This document shows positions 16,715-25,828 of a stretch of 64,000 nt of DNA, in pieces (the stretch's first letter is position 1; each line of letters opens with the position of its first letter). A model generated the notes under the pieces. It searched no databases and was not told the DNA's origin. It saw only the letters and a list, made by a program, of their open reading frames with translations. Origin of the DNA: Niastella vici (lineage in GTDB: Bacteria > Bacteroidota > Bacteroidia > Chitinophagales > Chitinophagaceae); contig NZ_LVYD01000072.1 in the NCBI RefSeq assembly GCF_002077945.1, positions 1 through 64,000 of the forward strand, written 5' to 3'. The translations under genes were made by a program, and so were the position numbers.

Positions 16715-19700
16715 TTAGAATTGAACTTCGAGGCCCAGGGTGATTTTTTTAGGAATAGGATATCCTGCACCGCTGTATTCACCGTATGAATTAACAGCTT
16801 CGGCATCGGGCAGGTCATGTGACCGCTGGAATATCGCCAGATTGTCGACAACGCCAAATACCTTGAACCGGTCGATCTTGAACCTGCTAAGGAACTTCTG
16901 GGGAAGCTCATAGCCCAGCGTAACGCTTTTGATCCTGAAGTAATCTCCTTTTTCAAGAAAGAAGGTCTGGGCTGATGTATAATAGTAGCGATAAGTGCCC
17001 AGGTCGTATTTGGCATATTGCGCATTATCACCTGATTGGCGCCATATATTGATCTTATTGAGATCGGGAATGGAGTATCGTACAAAGTTATTATACGGGT
17101 CGCCATCGGTGGAGTTGGAGAAGCGGTCGGCTTTGAACAGGTTCAGCACATCGCGGTCGAAGGTAAAAGTGCAGAATACGCCGAGGGAAAAGTTCTTCCA
17201 GGAGAAATTGTTCGTAAAGCCACCGGTGATCTTTGGATTGGGATCGCCGACAGGCATTTTATCGGGGTTGAGACCATCGTTGAATACGTCAATGAGATAA
17301 TCGCCATCGAGATCTGCAAACTGGAAGTCGCCCCCGCGGTACTCGCCATTGGGATTCCTTAAGTGGGTGCCGGTATAAGGATTGATGGGAACGTCCTTAT
17401 CAGTAGAATATACGCCAAGCGTTTTGTACAGGTAAAAGGCATTGATAGGGCTGCCAACAGAAAGGATATGTGATTTGTCGAAACGGTCCCCACTCAATAC
17501 CAGGTCTCGGCCGCCATTGGGCAGGTTCATGATCTTATTCTTGTTATAGGCGATATTGAGCCGGCTGAACCATTTGAGTTGGCTCTGTTTTGGCAGGAAG
17601 TTAGCTGCCAGGGTTAATTCCACACCTGCATTCCGCACACCTATTGAATTGGTTTTGGCCACATCATAGCCCGATGTCACGGGCAGTATAACTGAGAACA
17701 AACCAAAGGAATTTTCTTTGTTGTAAAAGTCGAGCGAGGCGGAATATTTGCCATTCAACACCTCTATATCGGTGCCTATATTCCATTGTTTTGATTTTTC
17801 CCAGCTCAATCCTTTCTGGGCGGCTCCATTGTAGAAGTTGGGTGTAATAGCGGTGATAGCGTTGTAGGTGCCTGCGCTGCCATTACCATTAAATCCGCCG
17901 GCATTTACATTATACAGGTTGTATTGCAGGTAGTTTTCGGTGGGCATGGCGCCGGAAGTTCCAAGGCTTGCGCGAAGCTTGATCATGGAGAACGTATTCG
18001 CCACGGCTTTCATCCATGACTCTTCCGTCAGGATCCATGCCGCCGATACAGACGGAAAGAAACCCCATTTGTTGTTTTCACCAAAACGGGAAGAACCATC
18101 GGTACGTATACTACCCGAAAGCAGGTATTTGCCATTGAAGTCATACGCCATACGCGCATAGTACGACAATAAGCCATAAGCCTGGTAGTCGGAATACGCG
18201 CCTATTTTTAATTGCTGGAAGCCCTGTACTACCTGGATCTGGTCGGAGGCGCCACCAAATCCCGATGCCTGGGTGTTCTGGTATTGATCGTAGGTGAATT
18301 CCTGGCCAGCTACCACGCTGAGGTTATGTTTGCCAAAAGTATTTACATAGCTCATGTAATTGGATGACAGGATGTTGATCTCATTGTCGGAGAAGGTATA
18401 GGAATAATTACCATTACCATTCTGCAGTTCATTGGTTCGGTTATAATCGCGGCGGGAATTCTTATTGAGATAAGAAGTGAGCGACGTAATTTTCAGGTGA
18501 TTACTGATGGCATAGCTCAGGTTCAGGGTAAAGTTGAACTGGTTTGAAATGTTTTTGTCGAGGTTGTCATCGTATTGCCCCAGCAGGAATGCCTTTTTAT
18601 TCGGGTCGAGGTTAAACAGGGATGATGGCATATTACTGGCGCCAAGGCTGATGGGGCTATTGCCATCGCCATTGCCGCGAGCTTTATCGGTACGCGAGTA
18701 ATTGATGATGGGATTAATGTCCAGTTTACCACCCAGTGCACGGGCGCCCAGGTTCAGGCGCATGGTATATCTTTTAAAGCCGGTAGCTTTGATGATACCT
18801 TTTTCATCGTAGTAGTTCGTGCTGAAGCGGTAGGAGGCACCGCCTTCACTGGCGCCGCTAAGGCTCAGATCGGCATTCTTTACATTACCGGATTGGTAGA
18901 ACATGTCCTGCCAGTCGGTATTTCCATTGAAAGCAGGATTCAGGCTATCTGTAATAAGCGCCGGCAATCCCCTTTGCTGGTTATAATCCAGTTGTTGCTG
19001 CAGGATGGCCAGTTTGGCCCTTCTTTCCTCCACGCCGAGCGTAACGTCACGGAGTTTGGGGCGTTGCACAATACCGGCATAGCCCGATAAGATCACTTTG
19101 GGAGCGCCCGTCCTGCCTTTCTTAGTGGTAATGAGGATAACGCCATTGGCGGCGCGGGAACCATAAATAGCAGCTGCTGAAGCGTCTTTCAAAACGTCGA
19201 TAGACTCGATGTCATTGGGGTTTACACCGCCGAGATAGTTAAGGCCAGTGCCTGTTCCAGGCCCTACATAGGTTTCGGTAGGCTGGGGCACCCCGTCTAC
19301 TACATATAAAGGACTGTTGAGCACATTATTTTCATCGTAAGCTGAGCTCAGCAACGAACTTCCCCGTACACTTACAGAAGGAGAGGCGCCGGGCGCGCCG
19401 CTGAAGTTTTGTACGTTTACACCGGAAAGCCGGCCTTGCAATAGCTGGTCAAAACTGGAGGCGGGCAGGTTCGCCAGTTCCCTCCCCGAAATACTGGAAA
19501 CCGCAGCGGTATTCTTCTTACGGGTCACTTTTTGATAACCAATGATCACGGTTTCCGACAGGTTGCTGTTCGATTCAGTCAACTTAAGGGAAAGCTGCTT
19601 ATCGCTGGTGATCTTTACGGTTTGAGCGGCATAGCCCACCGAAGATATTTCCAGCACGGCATTGATGGATGTTGGAATAGAAAAGAAACCCTTGTCGTTG

Positions 19701-19858
19701 GTAGTAGTTCCCTTGTCGGTGCCCCTGATTTTTACGCTGGCATTTGGGATCGGTGCATTTCCCGGGTCAGTAACGACTCCTGTGATTATAACCTGCTGAG
19801 CATGAGCATAGAAAAGCAGGCATAGCAGTACACATGATAAAAAAAGCTTTTTCATCAT
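16715..19858 (-). CDS. SusC/RagA TonB-linked outer membrane receptor
   Basis: 1047 residues. Signal peptide (KLFLSCVLLCLLFYAHAQ), N-terminal carboxypeptidase-regulatory-like beta-sandwich (ITGVVTDPGNAPIPNASVKIRGTDKGTTTNDKGFFSI), plug domain with SVRGSSLLSS and IESIDVLKDASAAAIYGSRAANGVILITTKKG, then a 22-strand barrel ending in KKITLGLEVQF with a terminal Phe. With SusD it forms a TonB-driven pedal-bin importer. It is the first gene of a four-gene minus-strand operon. No ECF sigma/anti-sigma pair is adjacent, so regulation is probably elsewhere or through the inverted repeat upstream. Confidence 0.95.
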   Translation of the reverse strand: MMKKLFLSCVLLCLLFYAHAQQVIITGVVTDPGNAPIPNASVKIRGTDKGTTTNDKGFFSIPTSINAVLEISSVGYAAQTVKITSDKQLSLKLTESNSNLSETVIIGYQKVTRKKNTAAVSSISGRELANLPASSFDQLLQGRLSGVNVQNFSGAPGASPSVSVRGSSLLSSAYDENNVLNSPLYVVDGVPQPTETYVGPGTGTGLNYLGGVNPNDIESIDVLKDASAAAIYGSRAANGVILITTKKGRTGAPKVILSGYAGIVQRPKLRDVTLGVEERRAKLAILQQQLDYNQQRGLPALITDSLNPAFNGNTDWQDMFYQSGNVKNADLSLSGASEGGASYRFSTNYYDEKGIIKATGFKRYTMRLNLGARALGGKLDINPIINYSRTDKARGNGDGNSPISLGASNMPSSLFNLDPNKKAFLLGQYDDNLDKNISNQFNFTLNLSYAISNHLKITSLTSYLNKNSRRDYNRTNELQNGNGNYSYTFSDNEINILSSNYMSYVNTFGKHNLSVVAGQEFTYDQYQNTQASGFGGASDQIQVVQGFQQLKIGAYSDYQAYGLLSYYARMAYDFNGKYLLSGSIRTDGSSRFGENNKWGFFPSVSAAWILTEESWMKAVANTFSMIKLRASLGTSGAMPTENYLQYNLYNVNAGGFNGNGSAGTYNAITAITPNFYNGAAQKGLSWEKSKQWNIGTDIEVLNGKYSASLDFYNKENSFGLFSVILPVTSGYDVAKTNSIGVRNAGVELTLAANFLPKQSQLKWFSRLNIAYNKNKIMNLPNGGRDLVLSGDRFDKSHILSVGSPINAFYLYKTLGVYSTDKDVPINPYTGTHLRNPNGEYRGGDFQFADLDGDYLIDVFNDGLNPDKMPVGDPNPKITGGFTNNFSWKNFSLGVFCTFTFDRDVLNLFKADRFSNSTDGDPYNNFVRYSIPDLNKINIWRQSGDNAQYAKYDLGTYRYYYTSAQTFFLEKGDYFRIKSVTLGYELPQKFLSRFKIDRFKVFGVVDNLAIFQRSHDLPDAEAVNSYGEYSGAGYPIPKKITLGLEVQF

Positions 19859-19877
19859 AGCATTAGTTTGGTTTAAT

Positions 19878-19910
19878 CTAAAGTTAGCTTTAACGTCAGG
19901 ATAACTTTAG
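19878..19910. promoter_or_regulatory. Inverted repeat upstream of the SusC operon
   Basis: CTAAAGTTA (19878-19886) and TAACTTTAG (19902-19910) are perfect 9-bp inverted arms separated by 15 bases, starting 20 bases before the susC start codon. It also holds a TAACTTTA word close to the promoter consensus. It may be an operator or a leader hairpin. Confidence 0.5.
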
Positions 19911-20405
19911 GCTAAACTTAACCGATAGTTGACCGATTTTGCCAAACCAATCCCATTTAGCATTGAAAATATCTGGTAAAAACCGCCCGGCGCGGGGGAA
20001 TAACGACGTATACTTACACGTGAACAGTATATGAGTTGGTTATTAGAGCTTGGAAAAAACAACCACCTTCTTGAAAACAAATCTTTAGTTGATAAACGAA
20101 TCGGTTATCTGTTTTTACGGTTCATTGTGGAGAGTTGCACTTTTTGATGGATCACCAACAAAAGCGGAGATGCCACAATGTCCTCAGCTAAACAAAAAAA
20201 CCTTTGTAGGAGAGGCATTGCGGGAACGGGAAACCCCGATGCCGAAGGAACTTGCACATATTCGAGCGCTACCGCTTTGCTTGTTTAAGTTCATTTGAAC
20301 ATCGAGGTTTTAAAATATATTTCGCTGAACTATGCACTATAAACCTCACAGGGCAATGCTTATTTATGTACTTACCTGTCAGCCAGGATGATGCTGGCAG
20401 TGTTT
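19911..20405. other. Gene-free region between SusC operon and ScyD remnant
   Basis: About 490 bases. Short frames are present, but none has a recognisable motif, plausible start or composition like the neighbours. Confidence 0.5.
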
Positions 20406-20588
20406 CTAGTGAGCCTGACCATACGGCGGACTGGCGATGTTATCTATAGTCCATATTTCACCGACAAGTGTGATGACGTATGCAGTGTTCCCGATTATTT
20501 CAAGTGAGGTGGGTCGATCAAGTTTGTCGGCGATGACGCTGAACGTACCATCCGCATTTACCCTCACAAGTGAGCCGGTTACCTGTTC
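20406..20588 (-). pseudogene. 3' remnant of a ScyD/ScyE-like beta-propeller gene
   Basis: The minus strand encodes GSLVRVNADGTFSVIADKLDRPTSLEIIGNTAYVITLVGEIWTID and then stops at 20406-20408. The pattern of VRVNADGTFSVIAD.L.RPTSLEI..NTAYV is the repeating blade motif at the end of ScyD/ScyE and NHL-type proteins. No start codon exists in frame, and the frame runs into the 3' end of the AsmA-family gene upstream. Only about the last 60 codons of a gene normally near 350 codons remain. Confidence 0.7.
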
Positions 20589-20623
20589 AGCTTGAGTTGT
20601 TCGTCTATTTTGGAAATGTGATC

Positions 20624-23041
20624 TTAACCGGTCACTTTATAGTTTAAAACCGTATCTGCTTTCTTTTCCTTGTTATACCATTTAAACAGGTCAAGTTTAA
20701 ATTTTATATTTCCATCTTCACCCGGCCTGCCGCGGATAAAAATGCTTTTACCCCCTTTTTTATTAACGCCAATATTTTCCGGGTTATAATCCTCATCACG
20801 CTTTTTAAGGTTGCTCAATGGAACCTGTATGCTTAGATCGGTAGTACCTTTTTTACTGTATACTCCCTCTACGAATATTGACATGACACTGGATTGAATT
20901 TCCATTCGGTTGATCCTGACTTCCTGGTTACTTATTTCCAGCCGATCCTTTAATTCGGCAAACCGGATATTGTCAAAATTCCTTTTCTTAAATATAAAGT
21001 GCTGTAATTTTTTTATAGGTTCATAATTATTGAGGGCGCCGTCTTTCAGGGAGAAATCTACCTGGCTTACGATGGTAGAAGGAATAATATGGCCGTCATT
21101 TGCAATTTTCATGGTGGCTTCAACGTGTGCACTTAGTTTTCCTTCGAGACTTTGAGCTGTAAGTCCATCCTGTCCAAAATTGTTGAAACCGGCAAACACT
21201 TTGCGAACATCTACATTATCCATATTTACTTCCAGGTTAGCCATATGAAAACTTGTTTGGTTCAACAGGCTACCTTTTAATGCGATATGTCCTCCTGAAT
21301 GATCCATACTCACGTTGTTGATAATATAGCGATCATTGAGGAGCGTAATATCGGCCAACGCATTCCTTCCTTCAAAATCTTTATAGATAAGCTTGCCTGC
21401 ATTTAATTTCACCTGAAATCTTCCACGTTCTATGAAATCATCGATTTTATCAGCAATGGCCTGCAAAGTAGATTTTTTTGCCAATTGCCGCCTGCCCGGT
21501 TCTTTTGATTTGAACATGTATAAGAATGCGCCCAGTTTCATTACGGGCATATGAATGTTCCAATTAATATTTGCGTTATCAGGTTGTGTATTAATAAGGG
21601 TAAGCAGGCTTTTGGCCTGTCCATCCATAGTAATGGTATTATTAAATACTTCACATTGCAGGTTCTCAACAAACACATCCGAGTTTTTGAAAACCAGCTT
21701 GCCACTCACTTTTTTCATTTCTACCTTTCGCGGAAGATATTCAATAACGGCATTTTTAAATGAAACGGTACCATTTAAAAATGAATTCGTATTATCATTT
21801 TTAACCAGCGGTCCTACGTAATTTAATTGTACGTTTCCTTCTCCCTGGTTTAAATATAAGGTGTTGCTTCCTATCAGTTCGTTTAATTTGGTAAGGGAAA
21901 AATTTGATGTCAGATCGCAGGTAAGTAAAGGCTGATATAAATTAAGGATCCTGATCTTTTCAGATCTTACAGGTAACCCATGCCACCTGGCCGTAAAATC
22001 ATTTATTTCTATCTCCGAATTAGGGTCTTTTCTGGACAGGCCTGCCACCACTTCATTGCTGTAAAAACCACTGAAGGTGGCCTGTTCAAAATCCATGAAA
22101 AGTGTATTTAAATTAGCATCTTTGGCATGCCAGGTTACATATACTTTAGGTTCACCACCTTTGAGCGGTCCGGTTATAGCCGCGTTTGCATCCAATGAAT
22201 TATTGATATCAACAATGGAGAGGGCCCTGATTAGTTTTTGCGGCAGGGCAGATTTGATAAAATCGTATGATACTTTGTGCGTGTGTATACGCAGTTTGTA
22301 TTGCGGTTGAGCGCCTGCCCACTCAAATTGTGCGCTCAAATTAAATGGTTGCCCGGATAATTGTATATTAATACTATCGAAGGAAAGGAGTTTGAGTTCC
22401 TTTTGATATAACACATTAAAATGGCCAAGGAAGACTTTGTCTTTCACAAAGCTTCCCCTTGCTGTATTAAAGGCAAGACTTTTTACCAGGATATTGACCC
22501 TGCTGGATAATACAAGACCGTACTCCTTATTGTAAACACCCACTTTAAGCTGATTAATTACCAGGTCATACAATTTTGCTTTTTTTCGATCATCAACAAT
22601 AAAGCGAACATCTTTGAGAACCAGGTTCTTTAATTCATTTTTTGCTTCACTTTGCCGGGTGCTGCCTGACGTATCTCTTTTTAAACGAAGCAGGTAAGTA
22701 TTGGTATACCCTGTTGAATCGGTGTACAAATGTAGTTCACCTGTTTTAAGCCAGATGCCTTTAATAGGAGGTTGGTTATTGATCAGTTTTAAAACATTGA
22801 TGCTGACAAATATTTCCTTCCCCTTAAAAAATGTATAATGGTGAATATTAAACAGCGAATCTGTAATGCTGACGTTCTGGAGTAATACAGATACATGGGG
22901 GAAATTTCTGAGAAAGCTAAGTTCAATATTTCCAATGTTAACCCGGCCGTTTATCTGGTCACTAATTTCCATAGTCACCTGCCGGATGATCCTTTGCTTA
23001 TTAACAGAAACATACAAAACAACTGTAATAACCAGCACCAA
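20624..23041 (-). CDS. AsmA family protein, inner-membrane anchored
   Basis: At least 805 residues: one N-terminal transmembrane helix, then a long beta-rich region with repeated AsmA-type units (GRVNIGNIELSFLRNFPHVSVLLQNVSI, LSGKLSAHVEATMK, DGALNNYEPIKKLQHF) and the closing segment SKKGTTDLSIQVPLSNL. AsmA proteins are thought to bridge the periplasm and carry lipid or regulate envelope assembly. The start is uncertain: there is no in-frame ATG before the helix. TTG at 23041 is given, but the frame is open to a stop at 23103-23105 and CTG/ATC codons earlier would restore a longer membrane segment (LKKHLTYLFRVLKIFLAVIL). Confidence 0.85.
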   Translation of the reverse strand: MVLVITVVLYVSVNKQRIIRQVTMEISDQINGRVNIGNIELSFLRNFPHVSVLLQNVSITDSLFNIHHYTFFKGKEIFVSINVLKLINNQPPIKGIWLKTGELHLYTDSTGYTNTYLLRLKRDTSGSTRQSEAKNELKNLVLKDVRFIVDDRKKAKLYDLVINQLKVGVYNKEYGLVLSSRVNILVKSLAFNTARGSFVKDKVFLGHFNVLYQKELKLLSFDSINIQLSGQPFNLSAQFEWAGAQPQYKLRIHTHKVSYDFIKSALPQKLIRALSIVDINNSLDANAAITGPLKGGEPKVYVTWHAKDANLNTLFMDFEQATFSGFYSNEVVAGLSRKDPNSEIEINDFTARWHGLPVRSEKIRILNLYQPLLTCDLTSNFSLTKLNELIGSNTLYLNQGEGNVQLNYVGPLVKNDNTNSFLNGTVSFKNAVIEYLPRKVEMKKVSGKLVFKNSDVFVENLQCEVFNNTITMDGQAKSLLTLINTQPDNANINWNIHMPVMKLGAFLYMFKSKEPGRRQLAKKSTLQAIADKIDDFIERGRFQVKLNAGKLIYKDFEGRNALADITLLNDRYIINNVSMDHSGGHIALKGSLLNQTSFHMANLEVNMDNVDVRKVFAGFNNFGQDGLTAQSLEGKLSAHVEATMKIANDGHIIPSTIVSQVDFSLKDGALNNYEPIKKLQHFIFKKRNFDNIRFAELKDRLEISNQEVRINRMEIQSSVMSIFVEGVYSKKGTTDLSIQVPLSNLKKRDEDYNPENIGVNKKGGKSIFIRGRPGEDGNIKFKLDLFKWYNKEKKADTVLNYKVTG

Positions 23042-23518
23042 TATAACCGCCAGAAATATTTTTAATACCCTAAAAAGATATGTAAGATGCTTTTTCAGAC
23101 GGGAGATTTAGTGGTGACGATGTATGACCTATTATAGGAATATAAAAACCATGCCTTGCCTGCACCAACCGTTCCTGTACAAAAGGTCAACCTTCCGAAA
23201 CAGGAAAATCACTCAAGGGCTTCTCTAACAAGAGAAGCCCTTTTTCTTTGATGGTGTTGTAGTTGTGAATGAGGGCTCGGTGGAGCCGGGGTGTTCGAAG
23301 TGTACCCCATCATATATGAGACCACCTTCGAACACCTTCCCCGTTCACCTGGTTACCGGCGACATACTCTGGGCAAATTTGCACTTCCTGTTTTGGTTGT
23401 CACTGGTACCCTTTTATTTATCGTAACCTGGCCAACAGTTGGCGGATGGGCTTTGGAATTTTCTGTCATTCTTTAAGCCGGAACATATTGATGAAAAATC
23501 CTATACCCCCTCAACGTT
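23042..23518. other. Intergenic region between AsmA and AraC genes
   Basis: It contains an orphan plus-strand terminator (23217-23245) and a 61-codon GTG-start frame (23291-23476) with one hydrophobic stretch but no other support. I call no gene here. Confidence 0.5.
23217..23245 (+). terminator. Orphan plus-strand terminator
   Basis: GGGCTTCTC and GAGAAGCCC form a perfect 9-bp stem with a 6-base loop followed by TTTTT. No plus-strand gene precedes it except a 25-codon frame from an ATG near 23151, so it may end a small RNA or a very small gene. Confidence 0.7.
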
Positions 23519-24376
23519 TCAACCTGATCCCAATTTTGCTTTTCTGAACTCAGTAGGGCTCATACCCCTGTATCTTTTGAATAGTTTATTCAAATGACTT
23601 ACATCGGCCAGGCCAAAATCGCTGGCAATTTCATTCAGCCGGGAAGAAGTATGTAATAGCCGCGCCTCTATCAAATGTAGCCGGTAGGCATTAATATAAT
23701 TCTGTAAAGTCTCGCCCGTTTGCCGTTTAAAATAATCGCTCATATAACCAGGCGACACATTAAAATGCCCTGCCAACTTTTCTATTCGTAAGGCTTCTGG
23801 CGTATAAATATTCAGGTGTATATAACCCACAACCGACATAGGTTGGGAAGGAAGATATGTTGTAGCGGATTGTTGCAGCGCGATGTTGGTTGCGGAAATA
23901 GTAATGATCGTATTCAGCAATTGCTGTATGACTTCCTGCCTCGCTGTACTCATCCTTTGCTGCTCCTTTAACAAAGCTTCGGCCAGCGCCCTGATCAAAG
24001 GCTTGTCTTCTACATTTTTAAGGATACAACCTGGCAGGTGATTGTGATTATTAAAAATGTATTCCAGCTTCTGCAGCCATTCCTTAGACTGCGTCTTCAA
24101 ATAGCTCTCATTAAAACGCAAAAAGAAAAAGCGGGTTCTTTCATTTATCTCGAAGCCATATGTATCCTGCGGAAAGATCAGGAACAATTTATCAGGGCTG
24201 TAAGGCAACTTATGCTTATTAATAACCTGAACCCCGTTGCCTTCCAGGATAAACACCAACTCAAAATAGGTGTTCTTATGCTCGGCTACCGTGTACGTAT
24301 CGGATTCGAAAACACCTAATTCGAATGGTTTATGAAGATTACTGACTTGCATCCTTCCAAAGTACAAATTTTTCAA
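23519..24376 (-). CDS. AraC family transcriptional regulator, divergent from DoxX
   Basis: 285 residues. The N-terminal part is a cupin-like sensor (NTYFELVFILEGNGVQVINKHKLPYSPDKLFLIFPQD). The C-terminal double helix-turn-helix includes IEKLAGHFNVSPGYMSDYFKRQTGETLQNYINAYRLHLIEARLL and NEIASDFGLADVSHLNKLFKRYRGMSPTEFRK. It is transcribed away from the DoxX-deacetylase pair, 70 bases apart, which makes that pair its most likely target. Confidence 0.92.
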   Translation of the reverse strand: MKNLYFGRMQVSNLHKPFELGVFESDTYTVAEHKNTYFELVFILEGNGVQVINKHKLPYSPDKLFLIFPQDTYGFEINERTRFFFLRFNESYLKTQSKEWLQKLEYIFNNHNHLPGCILKNVEDKPLIRALAEALLKEQQRMSTARQEVIQQLLNTIITISATNIALQQSATTYLPSQPMSVVGYIHLNIYTPEALRIEKLAGHFNVSPGYMSDYFKRQTGETLQNYINAYRLHLIEARLLHTSSRLNEIASDFGLADVSHLNKLFKRYRGMSPTEFRKAKLGSG

Positions 24377-24446
24377 TTAAAAGTACAAATCTATCAGGGT
24401 ACGCAAACGGAATTTTGTTCTATTAATAACATCAAAACTCAATACG

Positions 24447-24839
24447 ATGAGCACTATTTCTTTCTTACTACTTCGGCTGGCTATTGGTGTCAGTTTTTTT
24501 GGGCATGGCCTCGTCCGTTTTCCCAAGCTCAAGGCCTTCAGCAATTGGATGGCTGATAATTTCACAAGGTCTATTCTGCCGCAAGCCCTGGTTATACCAT
24601 TCAGTTATGCGCTTCCCTTTGTGGAGTTTGCCATCGGCTTCCTGCTGCTTGCCGGTTTTTTGACTAAGTATGCACTGGTAGCTGGCGGCATGGTAATGCT
24701 GCTGTTATTGTTTGGAACAACCATGATCGAAAATTGGGAAGCCGTTCCTTCTCAGATCATTCATCTGGCGCTTTTGGCGGTTCTTTTACATTTTCTTGAT
24801 GCGAATGCCTTCGCGCTGGATCATTTATTAAAAAAGTAA
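24447..24839 (+). CDS. DoxX family membrane protein
   Basis: 130 residues with four predicted transmembrane helices (SFLLLRLAIGVSFFGHGLVRF; YALPFVEFAIGFLLLAGFL; LVAGGMVMLLLLFGTTMI; IIHLALLAVLLHFLDANAFALD). The GHGLVRFPKL motif is typical of the family. DoxX-like proteins are often linked to redox or sulfur stress; the function of this one is not known. It is followed after 11 bases by a polysaccharide deacetylase, so the two form an operon under the divergent AraC regulator. Confidence 0.85.
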   Translation: MSTISFLLLRLAIGVSFFGHGLVRFPKLKAFSNWMADNFTRSILPQALVIPFSYALPFVEFAIGFLLLAGFLTKYALVAGGMVMLLLLFGTTMIENWEAVPSQIIHLALLAVLLHFLDANAFALDHLLKK

Positions 24840-24850
24840 AATTATAAACA

Positions 24851-25795
24851 ATGCAGTCGCGCAGAACATTCATGAAAATGACAGGTACAATTGGTATCGG
24901 TGGCATAATGCCCTTCAAGGATCTACTTCAACAAAACTCAACACGTCAATCAATGAATATACGGTCAAAATGGGCCGATGGCTCAAGATTAGTGGTCTCC
25001 ATTTCCATGCAATTTGAAGCAGGTGGTCACCCTGATAATGCAGAGAGTCCGTTTCCCGATAACCTGGAAAAAGGATACAAAGATCTGCCCGCTGCTACGT
25101 GGTATGAATACGGCTATAAAGAAGGAATTCCAAGAATGTTGGATAATTGGGATAGATATGGCATCAAGGTTACTTCTCACATGGTAGGTACTGCCGTGTT
25201 GAAGAATCCGCAACTTGCAAAAGAAATCGTGGAGCGGGGACATGAAGCAGCTGCGCATGGAATGAACTGGAGCTCCCAGTATAATCTCTCGTATGATCAG
25301 GAAAAAAAGTTTATCAGTGATGGCGCAGATGCCATTAAAAAAATTACCGGTGCAACGCCGGTAGGTTATAATGCAAACTGGCTCCGCAGAGGAGAAAACA
25401 CCTTAAAAATTTTACAGGAGCTTGATTTCAGGTATCATATTGACGACCTGAGCCGGGATGAACCTTTTATTATTCAGGTAAATGGCAGCGATTTTGTTGT
25501 AGTGCCTTATACCCTTCGCAACAATGATATTCTTTTGATTGAAGGAAAAAACTTTTCAGTAGACCAATTTTTCAATCAGGTAAAACAGGAGTTTGATCAA
25601 CTATATGCAGAAGCTGAATTTAAAAGAAGGCAGCTATCTATGAGTTTTCATGACCGCATTGGCGGTACGCCGCAGATGGTGAAAATAACCGGAGATCTCA
25701 TCAGATACATGCAACAACATAAGGGCGTTTCCTTTAAAAGGAAAGACGAAATTGCAGCATTAACGCTGCACGATAAAACCAGCATACGCGAATAG
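24851..25795 (+). CDS. Tat-exported polysaccharide deacetylase (NodB/PuuE-type)
   Basis: 314 residues. A twin-arginine signal is visible (SRRTFMKMTGTIGIGGIMP). The mature part has the NodB-like beta/alpha barrel of the PuuE-like branch: GHEAAAHGMNW with its histidine pair, GYNANWLRRGENTLKILQELDFRYHIDDLSRD and SFHDRIGGTPQMV near the end. Such enzymes remove acetyl groups from glycans or act on small amides such as allantoin analogues. Export by Tat implies a cofactor- or metal-loaded fold in the cytoplasm. It is the second gene of the DoxX operon. Confidence 0.87.
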   Translation: MQSRRTFMKMTGTIGIGGIMPFKDLLQQNSTRQSMNIRSKWADGSRLVVSISMQFEAGGHPDNAESPFPDNLEKGYKDLPAATWYEYGYKEGIPRMLDNWDRYGIKVTSHMVGTAVLKNPQLAKEIVERGHEAAAHGMNWSSQYNLSYDQEKKFISDGADAIKKITGATPVGYNANWLRRGENTLKILQELDFRYHIDDLSRDEPFIIQVNGSDFVVVPYTLRNNDILLIEGKNFSVDQFFNQVKQEFDQLYAEAEFKRRQLSMSFHDRIGGTPQMVKITGDLIRYMQQHKGVSFKRKDEIAALTLHDKTSIRE

Positions 25796-25828
25796 TTTGC
25801 AAACAGTCAATAAACTGCAATTTGGGGA

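Noticed and set aside
20089-20298. 69-codon plus-strand frame between the SusC operon and the ScyD remnant
   Set aside because: Non-ATG start and composition unlike neighbouring proteins.
23291-23476. 61-codon GTG-start frame with one hydrophobic stretch
   Set aside because: No ribosome-binding site, no family likeness, and the hydrophobic segment alone is weak evidence.
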